A stretch of DNA of 64,000 nucleotides from assembly GCA_963769905.1 (NCBI GenBank), contig CAVYNG010000001.1, forward strand, positions 1 through 64,000, written 5' to 3'. Origin of the DNA: Bog-756 sp963769905 (GTDB lineage: Bacteria > Actinomycetota > Acidimicrobiia > Acidimicrobiales > RAAP-2). The position numbers were made by a program, and so were the translations under genes. Below, in pieces: positions 24,266 to 32,544 of this stretch. How positions within the stretch are numbered: the first letter of the stretch is position 1; every line of letters starts with the position of its first letter. Below the pieces are notes generated by a model that worked only from the letters and a program-made list of their open reading frames with translations, searched no databases and had not been told where the DNA came from.

Positions 24266-26146
24266 TCAGGCGCCGGTGCTCGTGGTCGCTGGTGCGCCGG
24301 CCCCTGCGCCGACGAGCTCGTGCAGCTCCCGGTCGACGTCGGCGGCGTGTTGCTTCTGGTCCTTTCTCGCCCGGCCCGGGCTCCAGCGCCCGCGGGCGAG
24401 GAAGATCGTCGGGATGAAGAGGACCATCCCGCCGAGGCAGACGTAGAACCAGTGCTGCCATTGCTTCGCCGACCTCGAGACCCCGTTCTGGAGATCGAGC
24501 AGTGCACTCTGGTGCTGGGCCAGGTAGGCAAGCTGTGACTGGTAGGGCACGACGAGCTTCTTCAGCTCGGTGACGTTCGCCACCACCTTTCCGAAGACCA
24601 CCGGCCCGACCGCCTTGCTCAGCGCGGCGAGGTTCGCCGGTGTCGCGTTGGCGTTGGCCGCTGCCACGATCGGCGCGTTCTGCGGCTCGCTCAGGACCTT
24701 CAGCCAGCTGGCGTTCTTCTCGGCGAAGGCGACGGAGTCGGGATGCTCGACCTGGAATTGTTGGACGTTGAAGGGGGCGGTCCCGTTCGGTGCCGTCTCC
24801 GCGTAGACCAGGTTGTTGACCACCGGGTTCACCGAGTTGATCACGAGGGGCAGGAAGATGAACGAGACCCCGACGGTGACCCGGAGGATCCATCCCCAGA
24901 GCGCGAGGCCGGTGCCGACCAGTGCGGGGTTCTTGTCCTCGACCGACTCGGTGTAGCCGGCCATCCAGGGTGCATAGGTCATCGAGAGGAAGGCGGCCAT
25001 CGCGATCGCGATCACCACCAGCGTGTAGTAGCCGGTGTGCACGTCGTTGGCCTGCCGCAGGAACACGATCAGCATGGCGATCGAGCCGAGTGCGCCCACC
25101 AGCATGAAGGGTTTCCGCACTCTCAGCGCGTCGGAGAGGAGCCCGAACACGACGAGGGCGATCGCGTCCGCGGCCCAGAACCAGGTGTTCAACCCGTTGG
25201 CCTGCGCGACCGAGAAATTGGTGCCGTTCGGGTTCTCGAAGACGGTCGACCAGTAGATGGTGAAGAAGGCGGAGGCCGCGTAGTACACGAGAAGGAAGAG
25301 CGAGATCCCGAGGGCCGAACCGATCAGGTCCCACTTGAGGATCTGGCGCCAGGGGTGCGCGGTCGCCGCGATCACGTCCTGATCGCTCAAGCCTCTCGCC
25401 CGCGCCTCCACCAGCGCGCGGTCGCGCTCGGTCACCATCAGCTGGTCGCGCAGCCTCGAGGAGAGGTCCTTCATGAACACCAGCGCGATCACGAAGACCA
25501 CGAGGGAGATCGCGCCCGAGATGATGAACTGCGACTTCCAACCGGTGTGACCGTGGTGGGCCAGGAAGTAGTTGATCGTGTGGTTGGCGACGAGCGAGGT
25601 GATCAGGCTCCCAGCGACCGGGCCGATCGTCCAGAAGCCCATCGCCGAGGCCCGGCCGAGCTGCGGGCTGAAGTCGCGCACCAGGGCCGGGGTGGCGACC
25701 AGGATGGCGCCCTCGACCAGGCCGAGGAGACAGATGACCGTCGCGAACTGCCATTCGGTGCTGCAGAGCGGGATGCCGACCGCGACGAGGAGTCCGACGA
25801 GGAGGAGGCCGTAGATGACCACGTTCGAGCGGCCGAGCTTGTCGGTCTTGCTGGCGGGTAGCGAGGCGAAGGCGCCGAGCAGGTTGGAGATGATGACGAT
25901 CCACACGTAGAACGTGAAGGACATGTGGTACGTCTGGAGGATGTTGGGCGTGACTCCGGTCTGGGTGAAGTAGGTGTAGTAGAGGACGATCGTCGCGAGG
26001 ATGGCGAGGCCGAGGTAGGCGGTCCGCGGGCCGGTGTTCGGGTATTCGTCGATCTCGTGGACGAAGAAGAAGCCGAAGATGCCACCGCGGCCGGACCGAC
26101 CGGCCCCGGCTTGCGGCGTGACGAACGTTGCGCTGTCCGCTGCCAT
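24266..26146 (-). CDS. Major facilitator superfamily transporter
   Basis: Encodes 626 residues from the ATG at 26146, favoured over the ATG at 26176 by AGGGGGTGG just before it. Twelve helices are recognisable, starting with PRTAYLGLAILATIVLYYTY; the MFS loop after helix 2 carries SLPASKTDKLGRS, and the second half repeats with FGLLSDALRVRKP. An unusual insert of about 130 residues (TAPNGTAPFN through QNGVSRSAKQ) lies between helix 11 and the last helix and would be extracytoplasmic, with coiled-coil-like AANANATPANLAALSKAV. The substrate is unknown; the architecture resembles organic-anion symporters. Confidence 0.82.
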   Translation of the reverse strand: MAADSATFVTPQAGAGRSGRGGIFGFFFVHEIDEYPNTGPRTAYLGLAILATIVLYYTYFTQTGVTPNILQTYHMSFTFYVWIVIISNLLGAFASLPASKTDKLGRSNVVIYGLLLVGLLVAVGIPLCSTEWQFATVICLLGLVEGAILVATPALVRDFSPQLGRASAMGFWTIGPVAGSLITSLVANHTINYFLAHHGHTGWKSQFIISGAISLVVFVIALVFMKDLSSRLRDQLMVTERDRALVEARARGLSDQDVIAATAHPWRQILKWDLIGSALGISLFLLVYYAASAFFTIYWSTVFENPNGTNFSVAQANGLNTWFWAADAIALVVFGLLSDALRVRKPFMLVGALGSIAMLIVFLRQANDVHTGYYTLVVIAIAMAAFLSMTYAPWMAGYTESVEDKNPALVGTGLALWGWILRVTVGVSFIFLPLVINSVNPVVNNLVYAETAPNGTAPFNVQQFQVEHPDSVAFAEKNASWLKVLSEPQNAPIVAAANANATPANLAALSKAVGPVVFGKVVANVTELKKLVVPYQSQLAYLAQHQSALLDLQNGVSRSAKQWQHWFYVCLGGMVLFIPTIFLARGRWSPGRARKDQKQHAADVDRELHELVGAGAGAPATTSTGA

Positions 26147-26295
26147 GGCCACCCCCTGGTGTCTGCTCGCGGCCATCCCGGCCGAGGCTTCGACCGTAGC
26201 GCACGCGGGAGCCGATGTGGTGGGTGACCTGCGATCCGGCCCCGGCCGAACGGCCGGCGGCAGCTCTCCGGCGGCTCAGTCGTGCGGCGGGCGGC

Positions 26296-27426
26296 TCACC
26301 CGTCGAGCACCGCGGCTGCCACGAGCTCTTCCAAGGTCCGGGTGTCGAACCAGGACAGCTGGAGCTGCTTGGCGCGGCGGAAGTACAGCTGGATGTCGAA
26401 CTCGACGGTGAAGCCGATCCCACCGAAGATCTGCTGTGCGGTGGCGGTCACCTCGCGATAGGTGTCGCAGGCGAAGAGCTTGGCCATCGGGGCGAGCTTC
26501 ACGACGTCTCGTCCGGCGGCTCGTGCCCAGGCCGCCTCGTGGACCAGGACCTCGGCACCGTCGACGGTGGTGGCCCCGTCGGCGAGGTAGTGGGCGAGGG
26601 CCTGAAAGGCACCGAGCGGCTTGTCGAACTGCTCGCGGTCCTTCGCGTACTGGACGGTGATCTCGAGCGCGTACTTCGCACCGCCGACCGCCTGGGCGGC
26701 GGCGAGGATCATCCCGTCCTGCATCACTTGGCTCCAGGTCGCCCAACCGGTTCCCGCGGGCCCGATCCGGTCCTCGACGGAGACCCGCACACCGTCGAGG
26801 TCGACCCGGTACTGCGCATCGGACCCGATGGCGAACTGCTGGGTCAGGCGCACCCCCTCCGCGCCGGGGTCGACGAGGAAGAGGTCGACCGCGTCGGCTG
26901 CGTCGCCGGTGCGGGCGAGGACCACCAGCCGGCTCGCCGCCCGGGCGAAGCAGACATGTCGCTTCACCCCCGAGAGGAGGAACCCCTTCCGGTCGGGAAC
27001 CGCGCGCACCTGCACGCCGCGCGGACCGAAACCGTAGTCGGGCTCGAGCCATGCCGGGGTGAGCACCGCCTCGCCGTTCACGATCGCCGGAAGCCACTCG
27101 CGCCGGAGCTCCTCGCTGCCCGCACGGGCGAGCGCCCCCCCGCAGAGGACCGCGCTCACGAAGTGGGGCGAGGGCGCGAGAGAGCGGCCGAACTCCTCGT
27201 AGACCACGACGCCCTCGAGCGCGCCCATCCCCGAGCCGCCGTGCTCCTCGGGCAGGAGCAGCCCGATCAGGTCGAGATGCGCGAGCTGCTTCCAGAGCTC
27301 GGGCGAGTAACCGACCGGGTCGTCCTCGAGCTCGCGGACGACGCTCAGGGGGCAGGTGGTCGCGCACACCCCGCGGACCGTCTCGCGGAGCATCTCCTGC
27401 TCGGGACTGAACGTCAGGTCCAACAT
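26296..27426 (-). CDS. Acyl-CoA dehydrogenase family protein
   Basis: Encodes 376 residues from the ATG at 27426 (GAGGAGAG upstream). ACAD fold: N-terminal helical domain with LDLTFSPEQEMLRETVRGVC, middle beta domain (PAWLEPDYGFGPRGVQVRAV) and C-terminal helices with CDTYREVTATAQQIFGGIGF. The region after it (LYFRRAKQLQLSWFD) lacks the usual EGTSEIQ catalytic loop. In mycobacteria such reduced ACADs form alpha2beta2 enzymes with a second ACAD acting on steroid side-chain acyl-CoAs. The gene is last in a five-gene minus-strand unit that also holds another ACAD, so a heteromeric partnership is inferred. Confidence 0.85.
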   Translation of the reverse strand: MLDLTFSPEQEMLRETVRGVCATTCPLSVVRELEDDPVGYSPELWKQLAHLDLIGLLLPEEHGGSGMGALEGVVVYEEFGRSLAPSPHFVSAVLCGGALARAGSEELRREWLPAIVNGEAVLTPAWLEPDYGFGPRGVQVRAVPDRKGFLLSGVKRHVCFARAASRLVVLARTGDAADAVDLFLVDPGAEGVRLTQQFAIGSDAQYRVDLDGVRVSVEDRIGPAGTGWATWSQVMQDGMILAAAQAVGGAKYALEITVQYAKDREQFDKPLGAFQALAHYLADGATTVDGAEVLVHEAAWARAAGRDVVKLAPMAKLFACDTYREVTATAQQIFGGIGFTVEFDIQLYFRRAKQLQLSWFDTRTLEELVAAAVLDG

Positions 27427-27490
27427 GGTCTGCTCTCCTCGGGTCGGTTCGGATGCGACGCGGCGTCGCGCGGTCGGGCGTTCGGCAGTT

Positions 27491-27979
27491 TCACGGGCGC
27501 CAGCGGTCCCCCCGTCGCTCCCACGGGTTGTCCTCTTCGGAGACCGGAAGCGCGACACGGGCCTGGCAGGTGGTCTTCGCGTCCCCCTCGACCGACAGGG
27601 AGATGTCGATCACGACCCAGCCACAGCCGGTGCCGTCGACGCCGGTCTCGGCCACCACGCCGCGGAAGACCATGGTGTCGCCGGGGAAGACCGAGCCGAG
27701 CATGCGGAAGGTCATCCGCTGGAGCCTGCCGTAGGGGCCGGTCCAGTCGGTCACGTACCGCTCGAACCAGGCGGCCTGGTTGGGAGTGTTCAAGAAGATG
27801 TCGCTGGTCCCGTTCCGTTCGACCGCGAAGTCCTTGTCGTGGTGCATGGGCCGCCAGTCGCGGGTAGCGAGGGCGCCGAGCACGACGGTCGTGGCGGTGA
27901 CCGGATAGGCGAGCTCGGGGAGGATGTCGCCGACCGCAACCCACCCTTGGAGGAACCGGGTCACCGGGGTGGTGGTCAT
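27491..27979 (-). CDS. MaoC-type enoyl-CoA hydratase subunit
   Basis: Encodes 162 residues, a single hot-dog domain. The hydratase-2 motif D-x4-H is present in ATRDWRPMHHDKDFA (about 39-45), followed by SDIFLNTPNQAAWFERYVTD. It would add water to a trans-2-enoyl-CoA. Its start overlaps the stop of the next upstream gene (ATGA), and that neighbour is a second hot-dog protein lacking D-x4-H. This matches the two-subunit MaoC hydratases of the mycobacterial igr operon, where one subunit is catalytic and the other binds substrate. Confidence 0.85.
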   Translation of the reverse strand: MTTTPVTRFLQGWVAVGDILPELAYPVTATTVVLGALATRDWRPMHHDKDFAVERNGTSDIFLNTPNQAAWFERYVTDWTGPYGRLQRMTFRMLGSVFPGDTMVFRGVVAETGVDGTGCGWVVIDISLSVEGDAKTTCQARVALPVSEEDNPWERRGDRWRP

Positions 27980-28515
27980 CGGCGCGGCTCCGGTTCTCTG
28001 TCCGCGTCGTCGCGCCGGTAGCCGAAGCCGGTGTAGCTCTCGACCGCGACGAGGTCACCGCGCTGGTTGTGGTACTCGACGTCGATCACCCAGAAGCGGC
28101 CGGTACCGAGCCGGGTGGTCTTCTCGTCGCTCACCGAGCGCAGGATCTGGTGGGTCCGCAGCCGGTCGCCGGGCCGCACCGGCTCGTAGAACACGATGGT
28201 GTTGTCGGACATCACGGCTTCGGGGAGGCCGAGGCCCTCCTTCAGGTCGAAGTGGACCTGGAGCGGCAGGCCGCCGGTCGTCCGGCCCGGGGCCCAGTGG
28301 TGAGGGCGGAACCAGACCGAGACCATGGTCGGGGGCGCGATGGGACCAGCGGTGATCTGCTCGGCCACTTCGTCGTCCCAGAAGAGCGGGTTGCCGTTCT
28401 CGACCGAGGCGCACGAGGTCCAGATGTACCCGCGCTCGACCGGGAATTCGCCCTCTTCCTCGTACTGTTCGATCCCGATCAGCCGCTCGATGTCCGCGAC
28501 ACCGATCGCGCTCAT
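27976..28515 (-). CDS. FAS1-like dehydratase (hot-dog) subunit
   Basis: Encodes 179 residues with a MaoC N-terminal-type hot-dog fold: RGYIWTSCASVENGNPLFWD, GPIAPPTMVSVWFRPHHWAP, and ending with RFWVIDVEYHNQRGDLVAVE. The D-x4-H catalytic motif is absent. It probably pairs with the following catalytic subunit (overlap ATGA), recognising the CoA ester. The start also overlaps the CoA-transferase stop, so three genes are translationally coupled. It acts in the cytoplasm in beta-oxidation of an unusual acyl chain. Confidence 0.82.
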   Translation of the reverse strand: MSAIGVADIERLIGIEQYEEEGEFPVERGYIWTSCASVENGNPLFWDDEVAEQITAGPIAPPTMVSVWFRPHHWAPGRTTGGLPLQVHFDLKEGLGLPEAVMSDNTIVFYEPVRPGDRLRTHQILRSVSDEKTTRLGTGRFWVIDVEYHNQRGDLVAVESYTGFGYRRDDADREPEPRR

Positions 28516-29735
28516 GCCACCACCCCCTTCTCCCGCAGCTCGGCGATCCGGCCCGGCGCGAGCCCGACCGCGGCGAGCACCCGGTCGACGTCGGAGCCGA
28601 GCGGGTCGCGTGCGACCACGGTGCCATCGACCGGGGGCATGCCGGCGAGGACCGGCCCGACCTGGCGGAAGCGGTGCGGTGGGGAACCGCCCTGCCCGGA
28701 GAGCTCCGCGTCGACGAACGCGCCGCGGGCGACGAAGTGGCCGTCGGTCGCGACCTCGTCGATCGAGAGGACCGGGGACACGCAGGTGTCCGCCCCGGCC
28801 AGCTCGACCACCCAGTCGTCACGCTCCCTCGTCGCGAACGCTGCCGCGAAGTCGGCACGGATCGCGTCCTGGGCGTCGTCGTCGAGCTGGCGGGCCTCCC
28901 AGCGCTCGCAGCCGAGCAGCCGGCAGAGGTTGGCGAAGAACTTCGACTCGATGGCACCGACCGCGAGCCACTTCCCGTCCTTCGCGCGGTAGGTGTCGTA
29001 GCAGGCGTAGCGGCCGGTGATCACGTCGTGGCGCGGCCCGACCGACGCGCCGGTGGCCAGGTGCTCGTCGATCGCGAGGGAGCAGAGCCAGAGGACCCCG
29101 TCCGCGATCGACACGTCGAGGTGGACCGCGGAGCCGTCGCGTGCACGCCCGACCAGCGCGGCCATGATCGCCATGGCCGCCTGCATCCCACCCCCTGCGG
29201 CGTCGGCGATGGTCGCTCCGGGGACGGGAGGGCCCCCGTCGGCACACGGCTCGCACATGGCGAGGAAGCCGCCGACGCCCAGGTAGTCGAGGTCGTGACC
29301 CGCCCAGGCGGATCGGGGACCGAGCTGCCCGAACCCGGTGGTCGAGCAGAGGATGATGCCGGGGTTGACCGCGGAGAGGTCAGAGAAGCCGAGTCCGAGT
29401 CGGCCCATCACACCCGGACGGAAGCTCTCGACCACCACGTCCGCGCACCGGACCAGCGCGAGGAACGCGTCACGGCCGTCGGTGTCCTTCAGGTCGATCT
29501 CGACCCGATCGAGGTCGCGCGAGCCGCTGTACGCGTAGAAGGGCGGCGCGATGGGCTCCGTGCCGCGGCCGGGCACTGCGCCAATCTTGACGACGCTCGC
29601 GCCGTAGTCGGCGAGGAGGCGTGTGCACCGGGCGGCAGGCCCCACCGTCGAGAGGTCGAGGACACCGACCCCCGCGAGGGGACCGCCCCGCCCGGAGGGC
29701 AGCGCCTCACCGGAGGTCCCGCGGTCGTCGGTCAT
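28512..29735 (-). CDS. CaiB/BaiF family CoA-transferase (type III)
   Basis: Encodes 407 residues from ATG 29735. The type III CoA-transferase fold is indicated by GVLDLSTVGPAARCTRLLAD, the CoA-binding RVEIDLKDTDGRDAFLALV with VVVESFRPGVMGRLGLG, and the catalytic Asp in AWAGHDLDYLGVGGFLA (about 160). It moves CoA between carboxylic acids, or acts as racemase in related alpha-methyl-acyl-CoA enzymes. It lies between two ACAD/hydratase modules: 14 bp downstream of the second acyl-CoA dehydrogenase and overlapping the hydratase gene by 4 bp. It likely activates the substrate of this pathway. Confidence 0.88.
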   Translation of the reverse strand: MTDDRGTSGEALPSGRGGPLAGVGVLDLSTVGPAARCTRLLADYGASVVKIGAVPGRGTEPIAPPFYAYSGSRDLDRVEIDLKDTDGRDAFLALVRCADVVVESFRPGVMGRLGLGFSDLSAVNPGIILCSTTGFGQLGPRSAWAGHDLDYLGVGGFLAMCEPCADGGPPVPGATIADAAGGGMQAAMAIMAALVGRARDGSAVHLDVSIADGVLWLCSLAIDEHLATGASVGPRHDVITGRYACYDTYRAKDGKWLAVGAIESKFFANLCRLLGCERWEARQLDDDAQDAIRADFAAAFATRERDDWVVELAGADTCVSPVLSIDEVATDGHFVARGAFVDAELSGQGGSPPHRFRQVGPVLAGMPPVDGTVVARDPLGSDVDRVLAAVGLAPGRIAELREKGVVA

Positions 29736-29749
29736 CGGCACGGGCGCGC

Positions 29750-30931
29750 TCAGAAGTTCTTCGGGAGGCCCAGCTTTCGCCGGGCGATGATGTTCTTCTG
29801 GATCTCGGAGGAGCCGCCGCCGATGGTGTCGATGACCGTGTACCGGTAGGTCGACTCGGACCGCCCGACCATCGGTGCGTCCTCGTCGCGCACCCGCAGC
29901 TGTCCGCCGGGCCCGGCGATGTCCATCGACGCGTCCGCCAGCCGTCGCGAGTACTCGGTGGTGAAGAGCTTGTACTCGGAGGCCTCGGCGGTCGGGGCCG
30001 CGCCGCCGCGGGAGGAGGTGTCCACGAACTTGAGGCCGAGCACCCGCGCCACCTCCGCCTCGGCGTGGAGGTGGGCGAGGCGGGCGCGAACCACGGGATC
30101 GTCCTTCAACGGCTCGCCGTCGCGGGTCGCGCCGGCGACGTAGTCGGTCAGCAGGTCGAGGCGCTGGCCGATCTGCGAGTAGGTGAACAAGGTGAAGCGC
30201 TCGAGATCGAGCGCCTCGGAGATGTACTGGAAGCCGTGGTTGAGCTCGCCGACCACGTAGTCGTCCGACACCCAGACGTCGTCGAGGTACACCGCGTTGG
30301 TCCGTTCGTCGCCCATGGTCCAGATCGGCTCGACGGTGATCCCCGGGTGGTCCATCGGGACGAGGAACAAGGTGATCCCGTTGTGCTTCGGCACGTCGGG
30401 GTCGGTGCGCGCCCCCACCCAGTACCAGTCGGCGAAGTGCGCGGACGTCGTCCAGGTCTTTTGCCCGTTGAGCCGCCAGCCGTCCCCGTCGCGGGTGGCC
30501 TTCAACTGCATCGACGCGGCATCGGAGCCGGCGTTCGGTTCGGAGTACCCGACTGCGAACTCGACCTCGTTGCGCAGGATCTTCGGCAGGAACTCCTGCT
30601 TCAGCTTCTCGCTGCCGTGACGGATGATGGTCTTGCCGACGATGCCGACGCCCTTGCCGATCTGGGGGCCACCCCGAGCGGCCAGCGCCTCGTTCAGGAG
30701 GTACTCGTAGAGCCCGTCCCCGTCTGAGCCGCCGTACTCCTTCGGCCAGGTGATCCCCAGCCACCCCTGCTCGCCGACTTTGGCCATGAACCCCCGGCGC
30801 ACCGGCGTGTCCACGATCTGGGCCATGTTCTCGCGGGTGACGTCGAAGACATCGGGGTCGTCGTTGGCGTCGAGGAAGGCCTCGACCTCTTTGACGAATT
30901 CCTGCTGCTCGGGGGTGAACTCGAAGTCCAC
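29750..30931 (-). CDS. Acyl-CoA dehydrogenase family protein
   Basis: Encodes 393 residues from the GTG at 30931 (GGGAGG upstream). Full ACAD layout: FEFTPEQQEFVKEVEAFLDA, FAVGYSEPNAGSDAASMQLK (FAD/substrate loop), GQKTWTTSAHFADWYWVGAR, and a C-terminal IGGGSSEIQKNIIARRKLGL. The loop that usually reads YEGTSEIQ carries Gly in place of the catalytic Glu, as in ACADs that take the base from another position or a partner subunit. It is the first gene of the minus-strand unit; the palindromic operator at 30988 lies 56 bp upstream. Confidence 0.87.
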   Translation of the reverse strand: MDFEFTPEQQEFVKEVEAFLDANDDPDVFDVTRENMAQIVDTPVRRGFMAKVGEQGWLGITWPKEYGGSDGDGLYEYLLNEALAARGGPQIGKGVGIVGKTIIRHGSEKLKQEFLPKILRNEVEFAVGYSEPNAGSDAASMQLKATRDGDGWRLNGQKTWTTSAHFADWYWVGARTDPDVPKHNGITLFLVPMDHPGITVEPIWTMGDERTNAVYLDDVWVSDDYVVGELNHGFQYISEALDLERFTLFTYSQIGQRLDLLTDYVAGATRDGEPLKDDPVVRARLAHLHAEAEVARVLGLKFVDTSSRGGAAPTAEASEYKLFTTEYSRRLADASMDIAGPGGQLRVRDEDAPMVGRSESTYRYTVIDTIGGGSSEIQKNIIARRKLGLPKNF

Positions 30932-30987
30932 GGTCGGGCCTCCCTCGTCCGGCGCGCCGGACGCACACGGTCGTACGCCGTCGTTTC

Positions 30988-31002
30988 CTGACAGACCGTC
31001 AG
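30988..31002 (+). promoter_or_regulatory. Palindromic operator, TetR-like
   Basis: CTGAC-AGACC-GTCAG, a perfect 5-bp inverted repeat around a 5-bp centre, in the 166-bp gap between the divergent acyl-CoA gene arms (starts 30931 minus, 31098 plus). TATGAT (complement of 31014-31019) could be the minus-strand -10. The spacing and position suggest one regulator, probably of the TetR family, controlling both arms. No regulator gene is next to it. Confidence 0.5.
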
Positions 31003-31097
31003 ATAATGTGGTCATCATAGGATGACCGTCCCGAGGGGGCCAACGGCGCCCTCGCCCGGCCCGCCGACCCGGAGTGAGCCGACAGGAGCGTGACGCC

Positions 31098-32516
31098 ATG
31101 AGAGGCATCGTGAGCATCGCGGGCTACGTGCCCTACCGACGCCTCGAGCGCGCCGCGGTCGCCCGGCTCTTCGGCAGCGGCGGTGGCAAGGGCAGCCGGA
31201 GCGTGGCCTCTCACGACGAGGACACCACGACCATGGGCGTCGAGGCCTCGCGCCTCGCGCTCGGGGCGGTGCCCGGCGCCAGCCCCTCGCGGCTCTGGTT
31301 CTCGACGGCCACGCCCGCCTACCTCGACAAGACCAATGCCGCCGCGATCCACGCCGCCCTCGGCCTCGACGGAAGCGTGGGGGCGTTCGACTTCGGCGGC
31401 GCGCTTCGCTCGGGGGTGGGCGCGCTCGTCGCTGCGCTCGAGGGGAGCGGGTCGACCCTTCTGGCGAGCGCGGATCTCCGCGACGGCCTGCCGACCTCGC
31501 CCGACGAGTCGGCCGGCGGTGACGCGGCGGCCGCGATCGTGGTGGGCGAGGACCAAACGGGCGCTCCGGTCCTCGCCGAGTACCTCGGGGGCGCGTCGAC
31601 GAGCGACGAGTTCCTCGACCGCTGGCGCACCCCGGGCGAGCGCCGGTCGCGGGTGTGGGAGGAGCGATTCGGGGAGACCCGCTACGTGCCGCTCGGGGCG
31701 GAGGCCTTCGAGTCGGCGCTGAAGGCGGCGGGCGTCAGCGCCGGCGACCTCGGCAGGGTCGCGGTCGCCGGCATGCACACCCGAGCGGCGAAAGCAGTGG
31801 CCCGCGGGCTCGCTGTCGGGGAGGATGTCCTCGCCGACGACCTCTCCTCGACGGTCGGCCAGGCGGGGACGGCCCATCCGCAACTCCTCCTCGCCTCGAT
31901 GCTCGAGACGGCCGGACCGGACCAGGTGGTCGCGCTGCTCTCCCTCGCCGACGGGGCGGACGCCCTCGTCTTCCGCACCACCGCCGCGATCACCGGGTGG
32001 TCACCGCCCGACCCGGTCGCGGACCAGGTCGTGCGGGGCGCCCCGGTCGAGTACGGCACCTTCCTCACCTGGCGCGGGATGGTCGCGCCCGAGCCGCCGC
32101 GCCGCCCCGAGCCGTCGCGCGTCTCCGCGACGGCCGCGGCGCGGAGCGAGCAGTGGAAGTTCGGGTTCGTCGGCTCGCGGGACCGCTCGAGCGAGGCCGT
32201 CCACCTCCCCCCTTCGCGGGTCTCGATGAAGGGTGGTGCCGTCGACGACATGGAACCGATCCGGCTCGCCGACACCCGGGCGACCATCGCGACCTTCACC
32301 GTCGACCGGCTCGCGTACTCACCGAGCCCGCCCATCGTCTTCGCAGTCGTCGACTTCGACGGTGGCGGGCGCTTCCCGGTCGAGCTCACCGACGTCGATG
32401 CCGACGCGGTGCGGATCGGCGACCGGGTGGCGATGACCTTCCGCAGGCTCTTCACCGCGGACGGGATCCACGACTACTTCTGGAAGGCCAAGCCGGTGCG
32501 TGCCGGCGACGGCTGA
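31098..32516 (+). CDS. Thiolase-fold protein fused to OB domain (HMGCS-like)
   Basis: Encodes 472 residues from ATG 31098 (GACAGGAG upstream). The N-terminal two-thirds match the hydroxymethylglutaryl-CoA-synthase/KAS III fold: RGIVSIAGYVPYRRLERAAV, ASRLWFSTATPAYLDKTNAA, and DLSSTVGQAGTAHPQLLLAS. The C-terminal third (from PVEYGTFLTWRGMVAPE) is a DUF35-like OB domain ending DRVAMTFRRLF. The usual AACxG nucleophile position reads FGGALRSG, with Leu instead of Cys, so condensing activity is doubtful. Thiolase/DUF35 proteins work with thiolases in archaeal and actinobacterial acyl-CoA pathways. It precedes the thiolase by 28 bp. Confidence 0.8.
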   Translation: MRGIVSIAGYVPYRRLERAAVARLFGSGGGKGSRSVASHDEDTTTMGVEASRLALGAVPGASPSRLWFSTATPAYLDKTNAAAIHAALGLDGSVGAFDFGGALRSGVGALVAALEGSGSTLLASADLRDGLPTSPDESAGGDAAAAIVVGEDQTGAPVLAEYLGGASTSDEFLDRWRTPGERRSRVWEERFGETRYVPLGAEAFESALKAAGVSAGDLGRVAVAGMHTRAAKAVARGLAVGEDVLADDLSSTVGQAGTAHPQLLLASMLETAGPDQVVALLSLADGADALVFRTTAAITGWSPPDPVADQVVRGAPVEYGTFLTWRGMVAPEPPRRPEPSRVSATAAARSEQWKFGFVGSRDRSSEAVHLPPSRVSMKGGAVDDMEPIRLADTRATIATFTVDRLAYSPSPPIVFAVVDFDGGGRFPVELTDVDADAVRIGDRVAMTFRRLFTADGIHDYFWKAKPVRAGDG

Positions 32517-32544
32517 GCTCGACGAAAGGACGGAAGGGAACGCG

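Noticed and set aside
24244..24285. Terminator between the DMT and MFS genes
   Set aside because: The GGCGCC repeats pair with themselves in several ways and no U tract exists; evidence too weak to list.
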